Shown here in pieces: positions 35,140 through 46,457 of a stretch of 64,000 bases of DNA. The notes below the pieces were generated by a model. That model saw only the letters and a list, made by a program, of their open reading frames with translations. It was not told the DNA's origin and ran no database searches. How positions within the stretch are numbered: position 1 is the first letter of the stretch; every line of letters starts with the position of its first letter. The stretch is from Phanerochaete sordida. Taxonomy: Eukaryota; Basidiomycota; Agaricomycetes; Polyporales; Phanerochaetaceae. The position numbers and the translations under genes were made by a program. The DNA is taken from the NCBI GenBank assembly GCA_019973155.2, contig BPQB01000101.1, positions 1 to 64,000 of the forward strand, written 5' to 3'.

Positions 35140-38004
35140 GGAACAATATCGTCCGTAGTGGATGTATTCGCCATGTAGCACTTATAGACAGGGCACGCCG
35201 GGCTTTCCATGCAGGCCACTCTTAATTTCCATCGAGCACTGCCATCGTTCTAACATCCTGAGCCTCATCATTTGTGATACCGCTGCCAGAAATCGCAGAT
35301 CATAATGCATTCTGTTTAGTACAACGATGGCATATGCAGCCTTTGCCCATAAATCGGCGAGCATCAGCGCAATTTCTCTCACGCTCGCTCGCTGAGTATC
35401 TGCTGAGCAACCTGAGACGGTACAGTGTATCACGCTATATCCCTGGTTTATTTTTACGCGAGGTCAATATCGTTCTGCTCTCCCTACACTCTTTGAAGGT
35501 CGCCCTGCCTCTTTCCACTGCAGGTCATCGGCAGTGCCCAGATTTACATCTTAAAGAATCGAGGCTAAGTCTCACCGTGATATGACACTCGAAGCACTTG
35601 CTACACTTGTCGTTCTCCATACCAATCTTGATGTACAAGCCCAACATAAACTTTCCAATGATACGCCTCCGCTGCTCCCTTGCACTGATACTACGCAGTT
35701 TTACTATTGATACAGGCCAGATACATGCGTACTTGACGGGCAGCCATTTGAGTAGCAGATTGTAAAGATATTCGCCCAGCCAGAATATAGCACTCACCCG
35801 CCTACAGATTCCGAATATACATCCGACCTATAATAGGAGTCACAGACATTCTACTGTTAAATTTACCCCATTAGAGGCTCTGCAGCTAGTGCCATGGGAG
35901 CCAACTGCAGTGCATTTCCTATCACGAGTCTCTAGTCGCAAGGTGTGTACAACAGGGCTGAAAGCTACAGTGATAGCTTCGGTCGTTTTTTCCTTAATAA
36001 GCAGCTGGATACACGATCTGTAAGTATGCTTATCAGATGGCACTGGACGGCGGTCCCGAAGATGCACAGCCTACGACAACCGTTCACACTCTTGCGTGTG
36101 GCGCACATGTTAGCGACCACAATTCGCTGTGTAGGGGGTACTGCTTGCGACATGATCGTCTATTTGCCCAGAGCCACCTGTGTCTTGTGTATTGCACATT
36201 ACTCATAGGTACAGGGCGCGCACAAAGATACCTCGCATTTGCCAAAGCGGCTGGCCTGGTATAGCCTCGACGGTGCGACCGGTGTACGACCCGTGATCCG
36301 GACATTTTGATGCCACGCCGCCTTCTTCGTTCTTCGAACCATGTACGATCATGCTGTGTGGCCTGCGCTGTCCCTTGAGATATAGCGCCGACTCGTTACC
36401 CAGAGCGACCCTTAGAGTTTGCGATGCAAATATTCACGCTCCGCGCTGTGCAGCCCGCGGCCACATTTTGCAAAGTTGGCGGTCTGCAAGGAATGCGATT
36501 ATCCATCAATGCATCACCATCCGCACGTCAGTCCTCTCGCTCAATGCGAGGCCATGTGGCTGTTTGAGAGGAATGTAGCATTCCACCATCTGGGCTCCCG
36601 AAAGGTCTGATAGTCATGCAGAAAATATAATCTTCTAAGGCATATATGCTGTGTCTGGCGCACAGAATCGACGCTGCACAAATATCACTGTAGCCGCTTA
36701 CGCGTTAGGTCTGCTGCGGCACAGATCATGGATACCCTGTCAGCACGATATGCTCACGCATGTGAGGGTTGTATCTTTCACCATGACCACGTTAATGAAT
36801 AAGATTCGATGCTCATCACATAGGTTTGGGCCGTTTGAGGTTTGGGCTGTGTGAGAACTGTTGAGATGCTGAGGACAAACATGTCCGGTTTGCATGCAAT
36901 GCTCACTATTTTGGAGCGGCGTTCTCGATGCAGTGCACCGCGGGTCAGTTGGTTCCAGCATCGCTGTCCCATTCACGATCTGGAGGAAACAGCCGATAGC
37001 ACCATGTCACAGATGAACGAAAGCAAGATCGTGAAGAGCACTGGTAACCTTAAGCATCGCTCACGTGCAAACATCGGCTGCTCCGACGCTCAATTGCTGC
37101 TTCACTGAATCACGATGGCAGCACTTGTCCTTCACTGCCGGCCATTGTTAGTCACCTGCGGATGTTGACCATTATGAATGTGTGGTATACCTTATCAGCC
37201 GCCATCGAGAGACAGTGGCGGTCAGTGAAGGACGATGGCGGACGCTGAATGCCAGCGTACAGACGCGGTAAGTAACATTGAACATCCGCCAATCTTATCT
37301 ACATCTAGCCAAAATAGGCAAATATCGGCGGCGGAGGTCGATGGAGGTTGGTGGAGGTCGGTAGCCGCTGGTAGACACCGTGAGTCGGTGAACTTTCCCC
37401 CTCCGGGCATAAAACTCCCGATTGCTTCCGGAAGATGCAGCACCAGACGAAACCCAGGATTCCGTATTGGTCCGCCCCAGGCAGGCGCGTAGCGGGAAGC
37501 TATGACGATTGGATATCTCAGACAGCGCCATCACGCGGGCAGCGCACGCTTCCCGTCGCACAGCCCGCGCTGCTACAAATGACGGCAAACAGTCCATTAT
37601 ATTCCTGCCTCCGCTTGGTAGACATCCTTTGGAACTTCCGAGTACTCTCTCGTACGTCGCTGCCCATCGACAGCCACGACGGCTCGTCGCAGAAGAAAAC
37701 GCGATGACTCAAACCCAGGATGACCATTACGTGCGATGGGTGCCAGGGAGTGCTCACTGCTGCCGAACGAGGTCATCCATGACACCCGCATCGGACGCCG
37801 ACGCCAGCCGGGGGCAGACCGTACGCGCAGGCGGACGGAGACTCTTGCAAAGTGCACCACTTGGCGGATTGTCTGCGGCAAAGAATGTTAACATCGGGCC
37901 TACCACGAATCCGAAAGCTGCGTGTGCTCACCGAGGACAACGGTGACCGCCGTCGTGTCAGCGAGATAGTCGCGCTGGCTTGCATCCTGGCCGTCTGGCG
38001 GGAA
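35140..38004. other. Long intergenic region without a recognisable gene
   Basis: Reading frames are short on both strands and the sequence is AT-richer than its neighbours. An imperfect hairpin is formed by GTCCTTCACTG near 37,128 and its reverse complement near 37,222. A GGTGGAGGTCG-type microrepeat lies at about 37,335-37,370. I found nothing else that could be supported. Confidence 0.45.
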
Positions 38005-38728
38005 TCAATTAGCACCACGGCGCGGTGGGCAGGGCGCAGACGCACTGATGAAGTTCTTCCAAACCGTGCCTTCGCCTACACGTGGATTTGTCAGTACGAG
38101 GGCGCATGCGAGGAGTGGGCGACTGACTCCGGTTCTCGGTCAGTGGGACGCAGCGCGTCGCGGACCCGTCGCCACCTGCTACAAACGTCAGTCGAGTCGT
38201 TCGACGCGCAGCACGAAAACACGTGCCTTGCGCGTTCGACGCCTTCGGCTGCTCGTCGCAGTCGTACCCTACGCACGCCGTCAGCGTACACTCGTCGTGC
38301 CCGCGGGGTGGCGCACGCACCGTACTTGTGTGCAGGCCACTTGCCGTCCGCGCCTGTGCCCGTGCCTTTGTTGCTGCACTTGTTCGGCTTGAGCTTTCCG
38401 CACTGCGAGTCTTTGCGCCGGGCGGCTGCGTCCGCGCGTGCGACGTTGACGGTCCAGGCAGCCTGCGCACCGCCCTGCTTGCCTTTGGCGCAGATTGTCA
38501 GAAGTGTAGGGCGAGAGCGTCGTGGAGTTGGGGAGGACGCACAGAAGACGTAGAAGCACCAGTTCTCGCAGACGTCGGCGTACCTGCGCAGCGCTGTCAG
38601 ACAGGATGAGGGGAGAAACATGATGAGACTTACGTGTTACAGTCGATATGGTATGTGTACACCTTCGCAGGAGCAGCAGACGCAGAGCTTGAAGCGGCGC
38701 TCGCGGCACGCCTCATGTGGGCAGCCAT
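38005..38728 (-). CDS. NucA/NucB deoxyribonuclease-like cysteine-rich protein
   Basis: Minus strand, several exons. The first exon ends at TYHIDCNT, and an intron with acceptor GCGCAG leads to YADVCENWCFYVFC. Next come SQCGKLKPNKCSNKGTG and a 50-bp GTGCGT intron. Then KYGYDCDEQPKASNAQG, GSATRCVPLTENR, a 50-bp GTCAGT intron, and the final EGTVWKNFISAS with stop at 38,005. CDE-P-AS, the CVP motif and the N-S-x-G-T run match the core of fungal NucA/NucB-like proteins, which are normally secreted nucleases or related cysteine-rich proteins. The start at 38,728 gives no signal peptide, so the true 5' end may lie upstream. Two candidate introns within the middle exon could not be settled. It lies in the same direction as, and just downstream of, the secreted-protein gene. 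Confidence 0.6.
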
Positions 38729-38838
38729 GTCCGTTGACTCGGTCGGGTCAGAGGTATTGGACGTGGAGGAGTTGCCCTGAAGCGAGGCAAACCTGCGACA
38801 ATTGTTAGAGAGGCACGAGTGCGAGTTTAAAGTGGAAT

Positions 38839-39805
38839 TTACAGGGCTTGATGCGTATTATCGCCGTCGGCGGGCATCTCCTGAGGATGCCCGTGGAGGT
38901 GTGCATGTGCGTTCTCCCCTTCATGTTCGCCGTCGATGTGCGGAGATTGCTGCGGCTCGACAGACGGATTGCTGTAGTGTAACCAGTCGTTGAAGTTCTT
39001 GTATGGGATCTGCGACCCGGTCTTTGTGGAAGATATGAGGCGGATTGTGCAACGCTCTTATGGTAACCGAATACGCACCGCTGTCCACGAGATGATAGAA
39101 TACCACCAGCCAACAACGGTCCTTCTGGTGAGCGAACGTCAACTCAGCTCTACGAGCAAAGGCAGACACGTACACTGGAGGAAGGTTGAACGAGCCCATG
39201 TCCAAAAGCGTGTCGTAATAAAACTTGACGAAGTCCTCTGTACACGTCCCAAATTGGCGCATGGCTGGATTCGAGCGTGAAATACCTACTAGGTTGCACC
39301 GGACATCCACCTGGCGCCCATGCGCACGGACCGACGATGCTAGCGTAGAGCTACCAGGATAGCGACGTGACAGACGAGCCGGTCGAAGGTGGAGTAGTAC
39401 TCACGTTGTAGTCGAGACTGGGCTCACGCGCAGGATCGAGGCATCGTCCAGTACTGCAGCATAGTGCTTCTAGGAACGGCTCCAGCTGCGATGCGCAAGA
39501 GTCAATATGAAAGGTTGCACGGAGAAGTTTATGGTGCGTACACCAGCGCAGGTCGCAGCCGCCAGACAGATTGGGCTTGACCAAAGTTTTCCCTTGAGAA
39601 TAAAGTTCAGCCATAAATCTGAGTGGAGGTGTAGGTAAGAACGTACCGATGACAGACATTGTTGAAAGACAAGGTTGCATGACACGTCGGGGGAGCCGTA
39701 GCAGATCTGCGCAGGCATCTGTGCCGCAGCGCGGGCGGGCGGTGCCAACGTAGAGGCCAAGGCGGGCAGCGCAAGAAGCGAGCGTATGATAGTAGCTCTG
39801 TACAT
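38839..39805 (-). CDS. Uncharacterised secreted protein with His/Glu-rich tail
   Basis: ATG at 39,805 opens a signal peptide (MYRATIIRSLLALPALAS...ARAAA), then CYGSPDVSCNLVFQQCLSS. Splicing adds GKLWSSPICLAAATCAG and LEPFLEALCCSTGRCLDP. After another intron comes VDVRCNLVGISRSNPAMRQF, with FVKFYYDTLLDMGSFNLP and the exon through CWLVVFYHLVDSG. The ending is read in another frame: QIPYKNFNDWLHYSNP, then HEGENAHAHLHGHPQ, stop at 38,839. This resembles a secreted family of polypores with no assigned function. The switch to the last frame near 39,050 has no strong splice pair, and a one-base shift near 39,385 would restore a further ~16 residues. The gene may therefore be damaged. Confidence 0.5.
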
Positions 39806-40214
39806 AGTGTAAAGATTAGGTCAAATGCCTCGCAAAGCGCGACCCTCATATATGGCATGCGCCCATAGCTTGGCGGCAGAGTCGCGCAGATCAAACCAGC
39901 GCATCTTATCCTGACACGCCGCGCGCGCAGGCCACCAGCGTGCTTGCGATCATTGTACAAGGTTGTCAGGAGCTCTGCGCTGGGTCTCTAGGACACCGAG
40001 CGCAGCACTGCTGAAGTGCCTCCGGCATCTGTTCGGGCGAACAAGGCAAGTGATGGCGTCAGCCGGGGCCACCCCAAGAGCAAAACGCGATAACTACCCA
40101 CCAGAAGTGGGTGTATCACACCGTGAGGCAGACTCCAGCGGCGTTCGTAGCACCACTGCACGTACTGACAGCGCTGAGCGGCAGGCAAAAATTGTGTTCA
40201 GAGGTCAGCCCCGG

Positions 40215-40240
40215 CGTGTATAAAAGCGCAATAAAAGCGT
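40215..40240 (+). promoter_or_regulatory. TATA box candidate
   Basis: TATAAAAG at about 40,220 lies roughly 80 bp before the ATG at 40,301. A second AATAAAAG follows 8 bases later. Confidence 0.4.
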
Positions 40241-40300
40241 ACATCCTCACTAGCACTAGCACTCTTAAGTAGACGCTAACACGTAACTCAAGAGCATCCC

Positions 40301-40735
40301 ATGGCCGGTTGGTTACGAGGAGAAGGAGCGAATTCGCAGACAAGGCTACCGAGGGAGGAGGTGGAAGGGAGCGATGTCCCGACGGCGCCTACTCTTGGCA
40401 CCTACCACGCGAGCACGGATGCCGGTCCGGCCGTTAGCGCGCTAGGGCGAAGATGGTTGGGTACCGCGTTCGAACTTGGACTCCATGCACGCGTCTGGAC
40501 ACGCTACCTTCAAAATTGGAGCTCGACCACAGCACGTCCGTATTCCGTGACGCATTTTGAGGACGCCTGGATTCTGCCGCACAGCCGGTCGTACAAACTG
40601 CGTACCATCACGAGCCCGGCAAATTGTGTACCGGGCGATATTTTGGGACGCCTACCAACCCCGCGGCACCCAGATGTGCGAGGCACGTCTTCTCTATGGA
40701 TGTACGTCAGAACGGCACTGTATCAGGTACGCTAG
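40301..40735 (+). CDS. Hypothetical protein
   Basis: A 144-codon frame starts at an ATG in good context (CATCCCATGG), ~80 bp after a TATA box. It contains PYSVTHFEDAWILPHS and no known domain. GTACGTCAG near 40,702 could be a donor, with GTGCGCAG near 40,778 as acceptor. The spliced frame would soon stop, just before the MITE. It is weakly supported. Confidence 0.35.
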   Translation: MAGWLRGEGANSQTRLPREEVEGSDVPTAPTLGTYHASTDAGPAVSALGRRWLGTAFELGLHARVWTRYLQNWSSTTARPYSVTHFEDAWILPHSRSYKLRTITSPANCVPGDILGRLPTPRHPDVRGTSSLWMYVRTALYQVR

Positions 40736-40811
40736 CGTGCCTTTGGTGTGGTGAATGCTCCTGACCTTGTGCGCAGAAAAGGGGAACAGTGACGCGCGTA
40801 GGCCGTCAAGA

Positions 40812-41090
40812 TACTGTAGAATTACGACCAAATCGGACGAGGGTATGACAGTGACAGGTGCGCACCGAACCGGATGACCGGATGACTACCGGATGACCTA
40901 TGACATCCGGTGGCCATCCGGATGACAGGCAGCTGGCGCCGCAGGCGCGAAAAAAATTGGTATTTATTCGTATTTTATCCTACATGTCATAACCGGATGA
41001 GCTCTCGATGACACCTGACAAGTGCAATATACCGGACCGGATGGAGGTCCTATGACCGATGACATCCGATTTGGTCGTAATTCTACAGTA
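40812..41090. mobile_element. 279-bp MITE with perfect 26-bp inverted ends and TA duplication
   Basis: Both ends read TACTGTAGAATTACGACCAA and continue to a perfect 26-bp inverted match (40,812-40,837 and 41,065-41,090). The outer TA on each side fits a Tc1/mariner-type target-site duplication. The interior has many ATCCGG / CCGGAT motifs and would fold extensively. No coding capacity. It sits immediately upstream of a NAD(P)-binding remnant. Confidence 0.85.
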
Positions 41091-41310
41091 CCGCTGGTCG
41101 AACGTAGCGACACGATCCAGCACTTCACATGAAAAAATACAGTGCGTGTTGTGCATGGTCACGCGTTCACGCATGACAACGGTAGCGAGGGGCGGGGCCA
41201 AAGCGCAGGCCGCAAGCGCGTTTGGCGATGTCGACATCGTGCTCGTCTTCGTCGGTACGTCCCTGGAGAGCACTATTGCGGCCATCTCGCTGAATGTGAC
41301 GTAGATTTTG
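41091..41310 (+). pseudogene. Remnant of a NAD(P)-binding Rossmann protein
   Basis: CTGGTCG...GATCCAGCACTTC and the following bases match the copy B pseudogene around 22,150-22,280. In protein terms the pieces are DTIQHF, KNTVRVVHGHAFTHDN and GDVDIVLVFVGTS, in more than one frame with a stop after QHFT. Only this central part of the fold is left. The MITE borders it directly. Confidence 0.55.
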
Positions 41311-42423
41311 CTCTGAGGGTTGCCTCGTAAGCATGAAAATCCTTTGTCATCTTCTCTACCTTAGCCTTAACGCGTTTCCAGACGTTCGTGCTTAGGCAGA
41401 GCTGCAGTGGCGATTCGGCAACAGAGCTACATCTCAGGACCTCTCCAACGCCCCTTTGATGCCCTCAACCAGGAACGCGCTGCTGGGGTCCCAGGACACT
41501 CGATGGTCTCTCGCACCGGGAGGACGTGCTTAATTTATGCCGCTTCCAGCAGCTGCCTGGTGGCGTTGGCCAGAACAGACCTACGGAACACGCCAGGGAT
41601 CAGGAGTGCAGTTGACATCAGGTTATGTAAGGGCTCAAGCGCGATTATAACACAAGCCTTGACGTCTCAGCTACGGTCGAATTCCGTGTCAAGCGTTTCA
41701 AGTTCCAGGGAAACGCTCAAAACCGGTGCAGTGCCCATATGCTCCTGATCAGGAGCTCTGCTCAACGGACACGCGCAGTGACGCGTTTTGGCATCCTATC
41801 CCCCATGCTATGCTGCAGGACGGAGACGTTGTCTGCGGCGACGTCGAACAGCAGCACGCCGGCATCCGTCGGGTTCTCTTCGCGCAAGAAGCGCACGCCT
41901 TCGCGGCTGCCGCGCGCCGTGCCTCAGAAGTTGGCCTCCGGCCGCGCCATCTTCCTGCACGGATCCTCGATCCCGCAGGCGAGGAGACGGCCTGCGCGTT
42001 TGACCGCGGCTTCGATGTGCACGAGGCGCGCTGGGTGCCGCCAGTGCATGCGCGACCTCCTCGGGGCGCGTGGCGGCGAGCGTAGGCACGAAGAGCCTGC
42101 CGTCGCCGCATCCTGACGTGACGTTGCGCACGTCCGTGGGCTCTTCCAGCGTCACGATGACCTTTCTCCCTCTTCGCGGGAACAATGTCCGAGGCGTCGG
42201 CGCCTGCACAGCCTCGGGACGGCGTGATGACCGGGAGGTCTTTGCGCAATGTCAATTGGAGGGTCACGTCGCGGCCATTTATGTCCAGGCAGACACAGCG
42301 TCGACATTGCTCATACGCGCCATCACCGCCCATGGCGCCCTTGATTATCGGGCTCCCATCATCCCGCAGCTCGTACGCATTGTATATGAAGGCGCATAAG
42401 CTACAGAGATCCGCAGAATCGAC
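41311..42423. other. Intergenic, with a decayed minus-strand coding remnant
   Basis: On the minus strand at about 42,165-41,780 two frames join into a protein-like reading: RRGRKVIVTLEEPTDVR ... TRPEEVAHAL, then after a one-base shift HPARLVHIEAAVKRAG, LLACGIEDPCRKMARPEANF and LLFDVAADNVSVLQHSMGD, with a stop after EANF. I do not recognise the family. The rest of the interval shows nothing. Confidence 0.4.
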
Positions 42424-44524
42424 ATGGCCTCCCCGCATATCGTCGTCGTTGCTCACACAGCATGGGGTACGTCTGCCAGCCGTCACGAGGCTCGGTGGCT
42501 GAATAACAATTCCTCAGGCCACATCCGCCCGCTTTGTGCTCTGGTCGCGCGCCTCGTCAAGCTTCGCAACTCGGAGCTCGACGTGACGTTCTTCACGAAC
42601 AGTAGCCTCCACGCGAAAGTCGCTGCTGAGGTTGCTCGCAACTTCGAGGAAGGAGAATGGAAGTATGAAACCCGTATCAGGTGCGCATCGTGTCCGCTCT
42701 TCGGTAAGCCGCGCTGCTAAACGTCAGGTTGATCGCGGCGGTCAGAGTCGTTGGCTTGCCGAGCAACGAGCAGAACCCGTTCGATGCTACCAAGCTCAAC
42801 GATGCCTTCGAGGTGCAATTTCGTGCGCTCGCCTACGGGCAGCCAATATACTGCGCTGCCACGGAGACGCAGCTTCCGCCGAAGAAGCGTCCTGACGCGG
42901 TACTCGTCGATGTACGTCCATAACCGCGTCTTTCTCTGTGACAAAACCCTCCTTTTGGTCCACCTCATCGTTAACTCCTGCTGACGCGTCCGTCAGATCT
43001 TTGGCATCGAGCTCCTGCGTATTGTGCGCGCGGCAAGCCCACAGACGAAGGTATGGGCCTCTGGTCCGGGCTCCGTGAGCATCATGTACACGGTCCTCGG
43101 TCCCTTCGGACGGGATAGCGCCGGTCTCCTCCAGAGGCGCGTTGATGAACACATGGCCGCCACCGGCAAGGACCTCGTCCAGGCCTCACTTGAGGTACGT
43201 GCTCCCATGCATCGTGTTCTGTGCGCACGATGAGCTGATAGAAGTTGCTGCAGGTCGTGGCGAGCCCGAGCGACGAGGTTGTCGAGACTCCGGGCTTCCA
43301 GCCGATGTACAAATACGAGAACTTCCCCCAACAAGTGCGTCTGTCGTGCACCATACACCGCTGATCTGCGGCCAGCCCATCATGGACCTGCCTATTATCG
43401 GCCTGCTGCATCTCGGTGCCTCCAGGTGCGTGCTGACGACCACTATCGTATCTTCCGCTCATCATAGCTCTCAGCCTCATCCACGAGTGTGATGCTTTTG
43501 TCACAGCGACGATGCCGACCTACGATCCACCCGCAGGCATAAATGCCTTCGACGATTTCTTCGCGCTCACCGGTCGCAAGATGTACCTCCTCGGCCCGCT
43601 CATACCTGACACGAAGCGTGCCACTAATGTCAGCGCGCAGCAGGCGACAAATGCGCCTCAGATCACGACGTTCCTGCAGGGCGCGGTCGAGCGGTTTGGC
43701 GAGAAGTCGTTGGTCTATGTGGGTCTGCGAGCGATGCGCTGTGGAGGTAAGCTAACCAGTGCCTGAGTGTAGATCGCGTTCGGTAGCATATTCTGGACGA
43801 CCCAGCCGGACAGGCTCTGGACGCTGCTAGATGTGCTCATGGAGCGCAAGGTTCCGTTTGTAAGTCCACTTTCATCTAGTATCTGCTATGCTTTAGTCGT
43901 AACGCTTGCTTAGATCCTCAGCCACGCGTCGCCCTTCGCGCAGATTCCAGATGAAGTCGCGCAGAAAGTGAAGGCCTCTGCGCTCGGCATGCTCACGCCC
44001 TGGGCACCGCAGCAGACTATCCTTGAGCATCCTGTACGCCTGTCTCTCCTCTTTAACCGTACGATTAGCTCATGTACCGCCAGGCTACTGGCTGGTTCGT
44101 CACCCATGCCGGCTTCAATAGCGTCACCGAAGCCATCGACGCCGGCGTTCCCCTGTGCGTTCTCCGTCTCACTATCTCTCCAACGCACGACTGACACCGA
44201 CCCAGGATCTGCTGGCCCTTTGGTGCAGACCAGCCGCTGAACACCCAGCTCCTCACCACAGAGCTCGACGTCGCGTACGAGCTCACCGAGGTGCGCACCG
44301 GACCGCACGCACGCAAGCCCGTACATCGCACCGGTGTCGCGCCGACGTGCACACTGGAGTCAGTACGCGCAGAGACACAGACGGTCCTGGACAAGGCGTT
44401 CGGCGAGGATGGAGCGCGCAAGCGCGAGAACATACGCAAGCTCCGCAGCGCGTCGAGGGAGCTCTGGGGCCAGGGCGGTTCGGCGCGGCTGGCGGCGTTG
44501 GAGCTGCTCGAGACATTGAATTAG
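42424..44524 (+). CDS. UDP-glycosyltransferase
   Basis: Eleven exons (42,424-42,466, 42,518-42,680, 42,728-42,911, 42,997-43,194, 43,254-43,334, 43,376-43,425, 43,475-43,718, 43,773-43,859, 43,914-44,033, 44,084-44,154, 44,206-44,524) total 1560 nt, giving 519 aa. It is a GT1-type enzyme that moves sugar from UDP-sugar to a small acceptor. The N-terminus HTAWGGHIRPL carries the catalytic-type His. The donor-binding motif is MLTPWAPQQTILEHPATGWF, then VTHAGFNSVTEAI, GVPLICWPFGADQPLN. SLVYIAFGSIFW before it marks the start of the C-terminal Rossmann half. All introns are 46-85 bp. It is convergent with the hydrolase gene, with stops 269 bp apart. No defect seen. Confidence 0.92.
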
Positions 44525-44793
44525 CGAGGACGTCAAGTGTATGTGCACGAAGCGATAGATCTCATATCACCACGTGTAATAGCGCCGTTGTACGGTGTGT
44601 CAGAAGGGCTCACGATGGTACATTGCTAGATGCGCCCCACACTCCGTTGTTTATGCTCTCTGAGTACAGGAAAACTGAGGACGATGACTGCGTAGCTAGC
44701 CGCTGTACCATCGCAGACGGTCACTCTTGTAGGCGCAGCGCGGTAGCATGAAGGAGAGAGATATGATGGACATGGAAGGGTACAAAGGGGCGG

Positions 44794-46014
44794 CTACGTC
44801 TTCTGCTCTTTGCTTCGGGCGAAAAATGTCTCGAGCTCCCGAGCAGTCTCTTCGGCGTGGGTGACGATGAGGTCGTGTATTGCGCCTTCGAACGTGGTCA
44901 AGGTTGCAATGTCGTCTCCTATCAACCCGCGGACGTGCGCAGCGAAGGTATACGGCACCACGGCGTCCTTTGTCCCCCACACAAGCAGCACCCGCCCGTC
45001 GGGCGCGCCAGCCTCCATGCGCTTGCGCATCTCCTTCCCGAGCTGCACGAAGGTCGGCGTGAGGCCGCATATGGGGCCGTCGCGGATGGTGCTCGCGACA
45101 GCAGCGTTGAATCCGGGGAGGTTTGCGCTCTGGATGTGGACGATCTCGTCGAGAGCGCTATCGAAACGCGACGCGCTTCCCGACAGGCGGCGGAGATACA
45201 CTCGGAATGGCGCGCTCGACCGGACGAGCTGTGCGAGCGGCGATGCGAGGAAGCGGAACATGCGCGGGAGGTCCGAGGGCGTCACGATACCCGTCGGGGC
45301 GATGAGCGCGACGTTGTCCCGGACAAGATGTGGGAACTGCACCGCGAACGCCGCAGCGATGCTGCCGCCCATCGACGCTCCGCAGATGTTCGCGCCGTCC
45401 CAGCCTACACACTGGAGTAGTAGGGCAAGCTGTGTTGTAAACAGTGGGACGTCGTACGTCGTCTGTGGGGCGTCCGAGTAGCCGCGCCCGTAGAGGTCGT
45501 AGAGAAGTACGCGAAATCCGCGTTCGGCCAGGAGTACGGCAACGTCTTTCCAGATGAGCGCTGGCATGCTGAGGCCCGGAATCAGCACAATCTACGCAGC
45601 GCTCCCGCCAAATCAACATGGTACACATGGGGTTAAACGCAAATGGCATACCTTGGTCCCGTCCTCTGGACCTAGCAGCCAGTACCTCGTCCGCCCGAGT
45701 GGGAGGCTTGCGTACGCCCCTCCAGTGAAGGCATCCTCCGGATAGATCTGCCAGCTCCTGAAATGCGTCGGAAGAGTCGCAAGCGATGGATGCACCAAAA
45801 CGGCCTTGGGTATATGAGGGGCAGAGTTTAGAAAATAGAGAGCGACGAGAATCGCAGGCAGCGCGAGGAGAGAGAGGATGATGTACTGGGAGGAGGGCGC
45901 GGATGTCGCGAACGCGTCGACCAAGTTTGAAAGCATGTGTGCAGCGGTTGGGATGCACTCTTCCACAGTCGCTGTAGTGCGCGATGACGGAACAGGCCCA
46001 GATACTTGTGACAT
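44794..46014 (-). CDS. Membrane-anchored alpha/beta hydrolase
   Basis: Two exons (46,014-45,652 and 45,591-44,794) give 386 aa. The start is the ATG of MSQVSG. A transmembrane segment (YIILSLLALPAILVALYFL) lies near residues 47-66. The hydrolase fold follows: IVLIPGLSMPALIW (oxyanion loop side), DLYGRGYSD, nucleophile elbow GASMGGS, acid in WGTKDAVVPY, and His in EGAIHDL. It is a serine hydrolase, probably an esterase or lipase-like enzyme tethered to a membrane. The substrate is unknown. Its neighbours suggest a role with the glycosyltransferase and transporter. Confidence 0.88.
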
Positions 46015-46457
46015 GTTCCAACGACGAGTGGATTGGGTCACGATATATATTCTGGCGGTAAACATGGTTCTATATGACGAATTACTTCGTCAGCAATCAG
46101 CATTATGGCACTTCACGTACAAGCGAAGGATCTGCTTCGCTTTCCCACGGCCAGCTCCTGCACGTTGGCAAACCATACGTCCACGTCAGATGACTGATGA
46201 TAATGTAGTACAATCAGAGCATACCCTCGTGGTTGGTCCCCAGCTTCGCTTGAGTCAGGGGACTCAGATGTCTGTAAGCAGCGTGCAGCGGCACTACACC
46301 TTCGCACCGGAGAGGAAGTGGTTGGGGCGGTGAGAAGCCAATTAAATTTGAACCTGCGCGCGAAGGCCTGTCGATGATGTAATTCGGCAGATCGAAGCCA
46401 TCTTTAAAATTTGAACAGTCCTAGCTAGCGATTCGAGAAGCCACAACGGATACCCAG

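Noticed and set aside
37120..37240. Imperfect inverted repeat around GTCCTTCACTG, possible MITE
   Set aside because: Only 11 bases pair perfectly, the ends are ragged and no target duplication is visible.
41749..42486. 245-codon minus-strand frame
   Set aside because: The protein-like pieces in this interval lie in other frames, and this one is Arg/Ala-rich shadow sequence.
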